This document shows positions 1-9,530 of a stretch of 64,000 bases of DNA, in pieces. This DNA is from Brevipalpus yothersi (lineage: Eukaryota > Arthropoda > Arachnida > Trombidiformes > Tenuipalpidae). The stretch is taken from the NCBI GenBank assembly GCA_003956705.1, contig QZCP01000201.1:149976-213975 (forward strand). The letters run 5' to 3'. Numbering within the stretch: the stretch's first letter is position 1; each line of letters begins with the position of its first letter. The translations under genes and the position numbers were made by a program. Below the pieces are notes generated by a model that saw nothing but the letters and a program-made list of their open reading frames with translations, was not told the DNA's origin and made no database searches.

Positions 1-72
1 GCACAAGAAGCTCAAACTTCTCCCACAGAAACTGTGGAAAACTCTCCATCTCAAGATCATGGACATTCATAG
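1..72 (+). CDS. 3' end of ADAM-like metalloprotease copy 1 (partial, cytoplasmic tail)
   Basis: The window opens inside the last exon of an ADAM-family gene. Reading from base 1 gives 23 codons and a TAG stop, starting AQEAQTSPTETVENSPSQ and ending HGHS. This is nearly the same as the tail of the complete ADAM gene ending at 8218; the main difference is a 9-nt in-frame indel (three residues, KNV, present only in copy 2). The tail is short, acidic and Pro/Ser-rich and would lie in the cytoplasm after the transmembrane helix, which is outside the window. An ATTAAA at 110-115 is a plausible poly(A) signal. Identity rests on homology to the second copy; whether the upstream part of this copy is intact cannot be seen. 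Confidence 0.8.
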   Translation, partial: AQEAQTSPTETVENSPSQDHGHS

Positions 73-129
73 ATAATCATTTGCATTGATCGATCTCCCA
101 CCAATAACTATTAAAACCACAGTAATATA

Positions 130-725
130 CATAGTGTAGCAAGAAATGTGAGCCCACCCAATGACATCAAGTCATATGCCTCCTTCATACATTTATTTAA
201 TCATTTTATATACTTTCGATACTTATTCTATAACATTTCTATTGCTTGACGTATATCAACTACACTTTTCGGCCACCTCAGTTCCCGTATCCGCACGACC
301 CACATATTTTGCAAAAATGTTACGACAGTTTCGGCCACTAATGGCTACTAGCTTCCGCCAACTTAGTTTCCGGATCCTGGGCTCCCTGTTCGAAAGTATT
401 TAAATCCAAACCAATCCTATGTTAGGAAACTTGTTACCCTTGCCTACAAGTCGTCACTCCGCCCAAATTTTGACCAAACTGGTCATTCAGTTTTGTGCTC
501 TCTCCCTTCCTTTCCATCGTTTATTATTAAACTTATTGCAACCTTAAGTTTGTGTTCGATCCACCGTTGCCTACTTTTGCCCCAAAATTCGGTATTCGTG
601 CACTGATCAGCCGCAAGCGGCCCTAGTAGATTGACAGAGCCGAAATTCATCGAGCTCGACGCTCATCTTCGCTTCTTCCCAGTATGATTTGTTTTGAACT
701 CTGTGATTTCTCACAAAAGATTTTT
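130..725. mobile_element. Insertion of about 590 bp present only in unit 1 (solo-LTR-like)
   Basis: Comparing the flank after ADAM copy 1 with that after copy 2 (8219-8310), matching sequence stops near 130 and resumes near 725. The intervening block is less AT-rich than its surroundings. It begins near a TGTAGC, has a TATA-like TATTTAAAT near 396 and a TATTATTAAA poly(A)-like string near 525. That layout resembles a solo LTR. I could not define terminal CA or a target-site duplication, so the element class is a guess; the insertion itself is well supported by the paralogous empty site. A short open frame (161-403) in it has no recognisable product. Confidence 0.4.
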
Positions 726-729
726 TGGA

Positions 730-946
730 AAAATTTACTCTTACTTGAAATTAGCTGAAAAAACTATTGTAGATTATGATCAAATAACTAGGAACAATTA
801 GAAGACGATGGAGGCTCAATGGATAACTTATCGAGATACAGACCTATATCCCCGAATGCTGTCTGTGAGGTATAGCACTGGTATGAAAATACCAGAATAT
901 GCTGGCTATAATAGTTAATCAGATTTATGAGTTGCTTCACGAAAAA

Positions 947-1000
<54 letters not shown>

Positions 1001-1605
1001 TTTATTGATGATATCGCTCGTCAACAAGCAAAGGGGAAATAATTTGAGAAGATAGAGAAAGAATCCATTCGATGGCAATCCGGCTTCTCATAGCCTTCCT
1101 TCAACCGAATGGAGGGATAGAAAAAGGAATAGTCAGGATTGAGAATATTAGAGAGGAGTATTGATGCATTTATCCATGAAAATTGATCCAAAAAAGGAAT
1201 AGTCCCAATCTTTTCGTGACATATTTCAGTCAACTGATGACCTTCCGATGATTGTGTGGTGTTTTTCAGCCAGCAATTATGGTCGCTGTATGTGCAATGG
1301 TCATGCATCAGTCTGTGAATACGCTGAATATCCGAAAATAATTGGTTCACCTATGTTGATGTGCGAATGTTCCTATTTCACTGGAGGTGATCAGTTTGAA
1401 GATGTATCCCTCGTTGTATGCAAGGAAAATGTAAGCCAGCCACTATTGACAATCTGAATGAATGTGAAAAGTACAATTGTAAAAATCATTCCAGGGAACG
1501 CTATTATGATGCTGAACTAGATGAATAAGAGTATGGATATTCAAGGCATAATGAGGAGTTTTTAAGAAGTAGTTAAACCATCATGCGAATTGGAACTTTG
1601 TTGAT
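730..1605 (+). repeat. Tandem-unit copy 1: ADAM 3' flank with laminin alpha relic (pairs with 8280-9140)
   Basis: Collinear with 8280-9140 in the same orientation, from the shared string TACTTGAAATTAGCTGAAA at the left to AAGAAGTAGTTA at the right. Both copies carry a (GA)n tract at the same place (about 950-998 and 8545-8606), followed by ATATTTATTGATGATATCGC. By eye this part is clearly more diverged than the 3748-4986/9531-10781 block. It is the middle part of a tandem duplication that also includes the ADAM tail and the laminin-like 5' block. Confidence 0.85.
1150..1575 (+). pseudogene. Laminin alpha N-terminal fragment, pseudogene copy 1
   Basis: A stretch from 1281 reads RCMCNGHASVCEYAEYP and then an MCECSYFTGG segment, matching the first laminin EGF-like (LE) repeat after a laminin N-terminal (LamNT) domain (pattern RCxCNGHAxxC). 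In another frame, 1451-1528 reads CEKYNCKNHS followed by YYDAELDE and a stop, matching the second LE repeat of laminin alpha chains (CNCHGHSxxCYYDxxVDE type) with one Cys replaced by Arg. A third frame near 1535 gives SMDIQG, the remnant of a section preserved better in copy 2. Frameshifts and stops rule out function. The parent is a laminin alpha gene not in this window. Confidence 0.75.
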
Positions 1606-1609
1606 ATCT

Positions 1610-3344
1610 CGAGAATGACAAGGAAGTGGCTCATGAAATTTCAAATAAATATCGCCCATGAGTGCTTGTAGGTGTTTTGAAATTTTTGATGATCTTCTTC
1701 CACACCATGGATTTATACAGAACTTTCAAAGAAGGCATATCGAGATAAGAAACAGCAAGTTCCATACAGGTTATGTTAACTGATGAAAAAAATTTGAAAA
1801 TTTCCAATCAAAACGGATAATTATTCATAAAAAGCTTCCGATTTGATCTATTCCTCATTATTTTCACCCAATTTGAGTCCTAAGGGCTCAGACATGAGTC
1901 ATTTAAAAAATCGTTATGTGATATGAAGAACTTTTTCTGCTCCCTGAAAATCAATTACGCTTTCCCAATTCATTTATAAACTAGTGTTCCTTGTTTTGGC
2001 ATCATTTTAAATGAGATTGTTGGATTTCTTCATGGTATGAACTTCTGAACTTTTTATCTCGAATTCAAGCGCTATCGTAGCTATAGAAAGGCATTCAGGA
2101 TGACTCATCGGTCAAATTCTGTGAATGTTCCCAGTTTTTGATTGCCCTAAATCTAATAGAATTCATCTGAAAATCTCATACTTATTTTCTTTCTCATTTT
2201 GAAGATATCATGGAATATATTCGAGTCTTTCTACTGACAAATTTTAAGCTCGAAACTGTATTTTATCACTAGTTAGGCCAGATTCTCGGTCATGATAGAT
2301 GAAAATTTGAAAACTGAGCTTTTTAGTGAGATATCTTCCTCAAAAATCATCATACCTCTTCGGCACACCCTGTAACAATCATTAGAACATTATCGCATTA
2401 TTATCAAATTTGCATGAAAATATTCAGCAACAAAAACTATGATCAATTTTATTGAACAAGAAAAAAAATGGATATCTGGTAAAAGCTCATCAAGATGAAC
2501 GTTTCCGTTGAGCAACATTCCGGAAGAGGAAGTGACAATGAAAGAAACATTAAAACTTGTCCAGACAAAATGAAAGGGAAAGGAGTGAAAAGTTTGGGGA
2601 ATTTAAGAGGGAAGAAACCAAGGGGAGAGAAACTCCGTTACTTTTGCCACCTCCTCTCTCTTAAAATGACTGATTCAGCACTCTCATCTAATTCTCCATA
2701 ATTTCTTATTTTCTAGTTTCAAATTGTGTTTCAAATTTCGCTTTAGTGGCTCATAGATAAAGCACTCTGGTAGCAATAGATCTATGATCAACCAATGGAC
2801 CAAATGCTCTTTCAACATCTAATTCGAAGTTTAATCACTAATAGACACAACTATTTAAAGGCTCATCATGTATTCATCGAGTTTCATTCGACATTTGATT
2901 TTGATGTGACACTGAGGATCAATATGCCCATGAGCCTATTACTGTTCTACATGATTTTTCTTCGTAATTTTAGTTCCATTACAATCCGCTGGAAAGTTCA
3001 TCCTCCTATGTGGTGGATCCTCAATCGACGAAAAGTTTCCCGCCAGAATTTATCACCATTCTCTCCATTTGAATCGAATGTGGAATGAACTTTTGGTGAG
3101 TGGAAAAAATATATTTTTTCTTCAAATTTTCCACGCCTACTCAGGTCATATGAAGACTCATGCTCTTATCTCATACTACTGATTCACTCCAACCATGATC
3201 GAAAACTATTGAAAAAGCCATAAGGTTCCCAACATGTACCAGAGTTACATTCTGATAACTCAAGATCATTTATAACTAGGAATGAGCACAAATCTATTAC
3301 GGTGTATGTTCCCACCTTTTCGAGCTTCTCTTACACCAACTAAT
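1610..3344. other. Unit-1-specific spacer, no gene seen
   Basis: AT-rich sequence present between the laminin relic and the inverted segment in unit 1; unit 2 has only a short gap there (about 9140-9167). Open frames at 2495-2701 and 2795-3088 have no recognisable domain and no splice context, so they are not called. It may be an insertion in unit 1 or a deletion in unit 2. Confidence 0.4.
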
Positions 3345-3706
3345 CAGGTGCTATCATTGAAGCTTTTAATGCTTAGAATTATTTTCAATACAGCAAATTG
3401 CTCAACAATTCAAATTCTCAACAGATCAGCATTCCAATTCACTCAGTAACAATTTTAAACTCTTCCTTACGATGAGAAAAAAAATGATTTTATAATTTTA
3501 ACATGTAGAATCGAGTAATTTAGTTGTTTCACTTTCGGGATAGTTTCTCTTGAAGCAATGTAGGCATAAAAATTCCATGTAGGGCTGAGTGATTGTTCGT
3601 TCTAGATGCTCGGTCAATTAAATGAAGAGTACTAAACAATCAATTAATTTTCGAAAGCTAATCGGTTAATCAAAAAAGGTTTTCATCCTGGAAAAAATTT
3701 CTGGTC
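3345..3706 (-). repeat. Segment A' (inverted copy of 9168-9527)
   Basis: About 360 bp that match the reverse complement of 9168-9527. For example, TCTAGATGCTCGGTCAATTA here is the reverse complement of the string near 9250. The match starts at CAGGTGCTATCATTG (3345) and ends at CTGGTC (3706), immediately before the direct repeat that starts at 3748. No convincing terminal inverted repeats were found at the ends. Confidence 0.85.
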
Positions 3707-3747
3707 ACGACATTCGTAGGGACTTTATTCCGAAACTATCTGGAGGA

Positions 3748-4986
3748 GGCTGATTTTCCGTTTTGAAGAGGAATCGATTCTTTGTTGATCAAAAATAATT
3801 CATTTTCAGAATCGAGACCTGGAAATCCAATCGATTGATCGTCCTCTCAATTATCTTTGCTCATCACATCGCCTATTCCATATCATTTGTCTCTAACAAT
3901 TGCTCTCGCGAGCGAGTTGAAATGTTAAATGCAATCGAGATCTTTTTGAATTCTTCTTTTTTCGATCATTTTCGTCAGATTCTAATAAGAACTTCAATTG
4001 AATAAGCTTTCATACCCCGATGAATCATTGATTGGTGCTATTAATAATTCCATCAATATCGAAAAATTAATTCATCAGAATCAAATCTCACTCAGTTCTT
4101 CGAGAAAGCTCCTATGACTTAAAATAAGGGAGTAATTGAGGAAATGATCAATTCCCGGATCTTGTTTATGAAGTTTACAAAAAGACTAGTTTTTGTTTAT
4201 CATTTCCCGACAAGTCTTTAATGACGAAGCCCTCATTCATTAGAGTACAATGTTAATCAAGTTGATATCAATCAATCTGGGCGCACTTTCAGGCATTCAA
4301 GATATTATATCATTGTTGATCATGTCCGCTCAGAGAATTATAGTTGAAACAAGCTGTGGCTCAAATGCAAGAAAGTGTAGTAGAAACTGATGGCCAAAAT
4401 ATTGAACATCCGTTTCAGTTGTTCCTTTACCATTCTTTACACTTCCTGACTGAGAAGAAAAAAGAAAGAGATAGTAGATCTTTCAGTCTACTAATCTGCT
4501 AATTGTTATGTTTTCTCTTTATTTACATTCAATTCTCTCGAGAAGACAGCCAAGGCGTGCAAAGTCTTTCTTCTTGGATAATTCATGCACCTCATGGACA
4601 GTGAGATTCCTATTTAAATGGATCCATTTAAATCACTGACTTAGCTAATTTTTTTCCAGTACCATTTTGGTATTCAACAGAATCCATAAATATATGCTCA
4701 AAAATTTGAGAATATAAGAAATCTAGGCTCATTAATCGATTCATTCAAGAAGTTCATCAATCTAGTATCAATGATTTTCATGGGAACCAATGACTGCAAT
4801 CAATTCATAGTGTCTCAAATGCAATGAAAACTAGAACAACCTCTCATTGGTTTTCATTTTCCTGGGCCAACGAAAAGGGGAGTTGCGAGCTAAAGTGAAC
4901 GCCCTCAATTTTTGGTGCAAAAGTTAGTGTACTCGAATTCTTCTCTCAATTTTTTCGTTCTGTTTGTAACAATGTTATCATCAATG
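3748..4986 (+). repeat. Segment B, copy 1: duplicated 5' flank of the laminin-like gene
   Basis: Direct repeat of 9531-10781, from GGCTGATTTTCCG to ATGTTATCATCAATG. Only scattered substitutions and small indels are visible by eye. In copy 2 the last 15 bases are the first five codons (MLSSM) of the laminin-like gene. Here the match ends exactly after those codons, and the ATG at 4972 opens a 21-codon frame that stops at 5037. The truncated laminin-like promoter and start therefore lie about 640 bp upstream of ADAM copy 2. The break at 4986/4987 is the junction between tandem units. Confidence 0.9.
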
Positions 4987-5613
4987 AAGAGTGCCAACCA
5001 TGCAAAGGTAATCGAGATTGCATCATCAGTCCTCTAAACTTATGAAATAGTAAAATGTTTATGCATGAAGTCTGCATCGGGAATCGATTTCAATTTAAAA
5101 ATTTTGTTCCGAAAGCCTTTCGATCCAGTCGAGTGTATATTCTATGTGACATGCAACTGTTGATAGCGTATTCTATTTGATCAAGCTTGTCCTACTTTTC
5201 ATGCGCTTTTACATTCGAGAATTTGGCTAGATTTTCGTCGAAAATAACTGTTCTGGGAGAGAAAAATTGAGACTCAGCAACATGTTGGTGATTTTGAGTA
5301 TGGTCTCTTGACATTAGATACCATCTGATCTTGAGTTGCAAAATTTTTTGCTAATTTATCCTCAAGAACCAGATGGTTTGATGAATTGTTACGTCATTGA
5401 GACGATTGATTCTACTTTTAATTGTTGCAATCGGCTATTGATAAATGGATTGAACAATAATATTTTGGATGTGAAGAGGAAAAGAGAGAAAAATGGCGTT
5501 TTCATGGATTTATTTATGTCAGTACCAAAATTTTTTTCCCTCATTTGAATTCATCATCAATATTGATAAGGCTAAAGGAAGACTTTTTTCGTGTCCTAAT
5601 TTTTTTATTTTTA
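4987..5613 (+). promoter_or_regulatory. 5' flank / possible 5'-UTR intron of ADAM copy 2
   Basis: Non-repeated sequence between the unit junction and the first ADAM coding exon. A donor-like AAG|GTAATC lies at about 5007/5008, shortly after the copied laminin start. A pyrimidine-rich acceptor ending TTTTTATTTTTAG lies at 5613, 15 bases before the ADAM start codon. A transcript starting in segment B and splicing to 5614 is thus possible. In such a message the copied ATG at 4972 would run out of frame into a TGA at 5635, so it would act as an upstream ORF and not as the ADAM N-terminus. This is inference. Confidence 0.35.
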
Positions 5614-5628
5614 GAGAGAAAAGAAGAG

Positions 5629-8218
5629 ATGCGATTGATATCTATTTTTATCCTGATTTACATTTCTCATATTCGACTGGATGGATTGAATGGATTGAAT
5701 ACAGTCGATTGGAATACTATGGAAGGAGAGGATATTCCTTCCTTAGAGGTCGATTTCGAGGGAGAGATTCTGACAGTTCCTCTTCGAGAGGCTCCTTTTT
5801 GTCGACTTTGGGTTACTCATAGATGTCTATGTTTCATGTTAAGAAAGATTAGTGAAAGTTCAGCATGGATTTTTGCTTCATTTTCACTCTGTAACGGTAT
5901 AGTCCGTGGACATTTTCTCAACGGAACAGATTATTTTGAAATTGACACACTTTTCAATGGGACGTTGCGAGTAAACAATGCAACCAAGCTACCCTCAATC
6001 AAGAACCATACCAAGCATGTGGTTGATGATATTTTCATTGGAGACAAAATTCATGATACGAGTCAAAGCTTCTTCTCTGAGCCTATTTCAGAATTAGGAC
6101 TTGAATACTCTGAAACTGGCTACATACCTTGTCTATTTGTGATTGATAAAGAGCTTTTCAAACATGAACCAGAGGAGAAAATAGATTTTTTTCTACAGGA
6201 TATGATCAATGAGGCAAATGAGTGGCTGCATGAATTAAATCTGATCGCTGTATTTAAAGGCTGGAAGATAGCTGAAGATGAGGATGTTGAGCTCAAAAGT
6301 GAAACCGATGTCGAAAGATTTATTTATGACCGCTATAGTCATTACATCGAAATAGACACTCAAAATATAGTCATCTTATTCACACCGAAAAAAGTTGAGA
6401 CTGGTAAGATCCATGATTACAAAGAAATGATTGAGTATTGTTCTATATGCCAAGATGTAATTCAGTAGCGGACCATCTTAATTGTAGCTTGATTGTAGTT
6501 CCACATTTATATATCTTCGCAATACTGACGATACTCGATATCTCGCATAATCTTTCAAGTATTTAACTTTTTCTTCTCTTTTTCTTGTCCCGAAAATTAT
6601 CAGGAGATGGCTGGGGCTATGCAGGCCTTCATTCCATTTGCTACCCCTCCACAGGAATTTTTGTACAGTACGTTAAACTGGGTGATAGGTTTGCAAGATT
6701 GATTGTGATAATGATCCTTGTCCATGAAATTGGTCACACACTTGGATTATTGCATACTGAATCAACAAGATGTAATGGTACATGGGGCAAAGATACTTTT
6801 ATCATGGAAGCGACAGCTGGTATTCAAATGTTAAGCTACATCTTAGGGAAGAAAAACTACACGCCTCTTTGGTCGAACTGCAGTAGAGAAGTGGTCCAAG
6901 AGCGAAGAAAATCTTATTCCTGCTTAAGGGAAAAAATCAAGCCTTCCAAGCCATCTTGTCGAAATGGTGTTCTAGAAGAAGGCGAACAGTGCGAATGTGT
7001 CTCAGAAGTTTGTCGCAAATGTTGTGATGACAAGTGTCAACTGACAAATAATTCTGAATGCTCGAGTGGACCATGTTGTGATGAGAAAACATGTAAACTA
7101 AGGACTATGAATGACAAGTACACATGTCGAAAGGCCAAGGATCTGTGTGATATTCCTGAGAGATGTAATGGAACCTCAGTAGAATGTCCACCTAATTATG
7201 TTGTAGCAAATGGCTATGAATGTAGCGATTCGTCTAAGCGAGCATACTGTTTTAATGGTATGTGTGGAAGTCGACAAGATACTTGCAGTTGGATTTACTT
7301 AAATGGCACTATCGGGGAAGACAAGTGTTATGAGAACAATATGAAAGATGATAACGAATTTGGATGTGGTCCTGTGTTCTTTGAAGCCGATGTATCACCG
7401 AAAAAAGTGTGCAAAAAGAAGGACATGCACTGTGGCAAAATATTCTGCAGTTATCTTGAGAATAGAACTTTAAACTACACTCTCGACTTTGAAATTTATA
7501 AAGGTAAATTTTTGAGCAAATTATGCTGAACAAATGATCCCAAAGTTGGTCTTTTAAATGAAATCTCACCCGATTTTTTCCCGCAGATATGGATCGAATT
7601 ACGGAAAAGCCTATAGAACAAGGTTCATGTGTTTACCTCAAGCTAGGAACTTATACCAGAAATTTACGAGAGGACCCGACATTCGTCCAGAATGGATCTG
7701 AATGCGGAGAAGAAAAGATGTGTGTCAAGCAAAAATGTCGTCCTCTACCTCCAGGATGTCCAAAAGAATGCCCTGGAGATAAAATTGAACATCCAGACAC
7801 AAATGAGATGCTACCTGCATTCATACTCCCAGAATCAGGGTAAGTTCAATGTTCACCTTCTAAACTTTATCGAAAATATTCACATTTCAATGCTTGAAAA
7901 GGCTAAACTCATCCCTCGTGGATTGAGTAACAAAGTTTCTCAGTACCGTTGCTTTAGACAGATGGACAATATGTAGTGATAAAAATTGATACATTCTCAT
8001 CTTCTAGTTTCAGTCCAGTTTATGAGTCTGATGAACCAGAAAACCCAAGCTCATCCTATTGGCTTCATTTTCTCTTACCTGGTTTAGCTCTAATTTTATC
8101 AATTACGATGCTCTTCCTTCACCAAAAACAATCAGGAGCACAAGAAGCTCAAACTTCTCCCACAGAAACTGTGAAAAATGTGGAAAATTCTCCACCTCAA
8201 GATCAGGAACATTCATAG
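5629..8218 (+). CDS. ADAM-family membrane metalloprotease-disintegrin, copy 2 (4 coding exons, 712 aa)
   Basis: Coding exons 5629-6403, 6604-7503, 7587-7839 and 8008-8218 join in phase through GT-AG introns. The start at 5629 gives a signal peptide (MRLISIFILIYISHI). Next come a prodomain of about 160 residues (core NGTDYFEID), a reprolysin domain with an intact zinc site HEIGHTLGLLH and a following IMEA Met-turn, a disintegrin domain (CRNGVLEEGEQCEC; loop CRKAKDLCDIPERC), an ADAM cysteine-rich region ending near CVKQKC, no clear EGF repeat, one transmembrane helix (WLHFLLPGLALILSITMLFL) and a 35-residue tail. The family cleaves membrane proteins at the cell surface. Oddities: no RXXR-type furin site is visible before the catalytic domain, and the gene lies behind a copied laminin-like promoter. 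AATAAA is at 8250-8255. An internal donor at 6404 was chosen over the longer open frame because only it restores the conserved Gly-rich link into the catalytic core. Confidence 0.9.
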
Positions 8219-8249
8219 ATAATCATTTCTATTTATCGATTTCCCGTAC

Positions 8250-8255
8250 AATAAA
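8250..8255 (+). terminator. Poly(A) signal AATAAA of ADAM copy 2
   Basis: Canonical AATAAA 32 bases after the TAG stop of the ADAM gene; ADAM copy 1 has ATTAAA in the matching place. Confidence 0.6.
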
Positions 8256-8279
8256 AACTACGGTAAAATACCTGTATTT

Positions 8280-8572
8280 ATGAAAAAATTGACTCCTACT
8301 TGAAATTAGCTGAAAGGACCATAGTCGATTATGATCAAATAACTAGGAACAACTAGAAGGCTCACTCAAAGGAGAGCTTATTGAGGTGCAGACTTCTATC
8401 CAGAAATTCTGCCTGTGAGGTATAGCACTGATATGAAAATATGAAAATACCAAAATATGCTGGCTATAATAGTTAGTCAAACGGGGTTTTCATCATCTAC
8501 ACTCGAATCTACCATCAAATTAGGTTTATGAGTTGCTTCACTCTGAGAAAGAGAGAGAGAGAAAGAGAGAGT

Positions 8573-8608
<36 letters not shown>

Positions 8609-9140
8609 TTTATTGATGATATCGCTCATCAATTAGCAGAGGGCAAAGAGGGAAAAATTTGAGAAGATAGAGAAAGAATTCATTCGATGGCAATTTGGCT
8701 TCTCATAGCTTTGTTCCAACCAAATGGAGGGATAGAAAAAAGAATAGTCGAGATTGAGAGGAATATTTGTGTGTTTATCCACGAAAATTGATCCAAAAAG
8801 GAAATAATCCTAATCTTTCCGTGATTTATTTTAGTCAACTGGTGACCTTTGGCTCATTTTGTGGTAAGTTTCAGCCAACGATTAGAATTTCAATTTGAAA
8901 TCAATACTCTTGCTTCCACAACAGTACTACAACAGTGCAAGAGGCATCAATATTGGTGGTCACTGTATGTTTGAGGTTTATGCATCGGTTTGTGAATACG
9001 CTAAAAATCCGAAAAGAGTCGGTTCACCTGAGGGGATAGATGAGATAGGTTTGAGTATGGATATTCGAGGCAGGGTGTACGGCGGAGGAGTTTGTAAGAA
9101 GTAGTTATACAGTCATGCATATTGGAACATGGAATGAAAC
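8280..9140 (+). repeat. Tandem-unit copy 2: ADAM 3' flank with laminin alpha relic (pairs with 730-1605)
   Basis: Same order as in unit 1: ADAM 3' end, TACTTGAAATTAGCTGAAA, (GA)n tract at 8545-8606, laminin relic, AAGAAGTAGTTA. It has an additional small segment near 8480-8520 not seen in unit 1. Confidence 0.85.
8790..9104 (+). pseudogene. Laminin alpha N-terminal fragment, pseudogene copy 2
   Basis: From 8925, just after an intact acceptor (CTTCCACAACAG), one frame reads YYNSARGINIGGHC, matching the end of a LamNT domain (YYYSIKDISIGGRC type). The same frame continues through SVCEYAKNPK of the first LE repeat and then jumps to SMDIRGRVYGGGVC of the second LE repeat before a stop at 9102-9104. 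The middle of LE1/LE2 has been lost. Just upstream, about 8810-8861, a frame reads SVIYFSQLVTFG before a donor-like GTAAG, likely the preceding LamNT exon. Copy 1 keeps the part lost here, so the two relics decayed independently after duplication. Confidence 0.75.
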
Positions 9141-9167
9141 TTTTCAAGGGTGGACCAAAAGTCGCTT

Positions 9168-9527
9168 GACCAGAAATTTTTCTGGGATGGAAACCTTTTT
9201 TGATTAACCGATTAGCTTTCGAAAATTAATTGATTGTTTAGTACTCTTCATTTAATTGACCGAGCATCTAGAACGAACAGTAGCTCAGCCCTACATGGAA
9301 TTTTTATGCCTACATTGCTTCAAGAGAAACTATCCCGAAAGTGAAACTACTAAATTACTTGATTCTACATGTTAAAATCATGAAATCATCTTTTTCTCAT
9401 ATTAAAGAAGAGCTTAAAATTCTTACTGAGTGAATTGGAATGCTGATCTGTTGAGAATTTGAATTGCTGAGCAATTTGCTGTATCGAAAATGACTATGAG
9501 CATCAAAAGTTCCAATGATAGCACCTG
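9168..9527 (+). repeat. Segment A (inverted relative to 3345-3706)
   Basis: Reverse-complement partner of 3345-3706. It runs from GACCAG at 9168 to CACCTG at 9527, directly before segment B copy 2 at 9531. No coding potential was seen. Confidence 0.85.
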
Positions 9528-9530
9528 AGT

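Noticed and set aside
950..998. Regular repeats considered as CRISPR-like
   Set aside because: Simple dinucleotide microsatellites without spacers in a eukaryotic genome; no array structure anywhere in the window.
2795..3088. 97-codon frame in the unit-1 spacer
   Set aside because: Contains a WW pair reminiscent of LamNT but no further matching motif; too little to call a laminin relic.
4972..5037. Short frame starting MLSSM in front of ADAM copy 2
   Set aside because: It is the truncated start of the duplicated laminin-like gene. Splicing from the donor at 5008 to the acceptor at 5613 would put it out of frame with ADAM, so it is not an ADAM exon.
6404..6468. Extension of the first ADAM exon to a stop at 6468
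   Set aside because: The donor CTG|GTAAGA at 6404 restores the conserved catalytic-domain sequence (ETGDGWGYAGLHSIC) with the next exon; the extension is intron.
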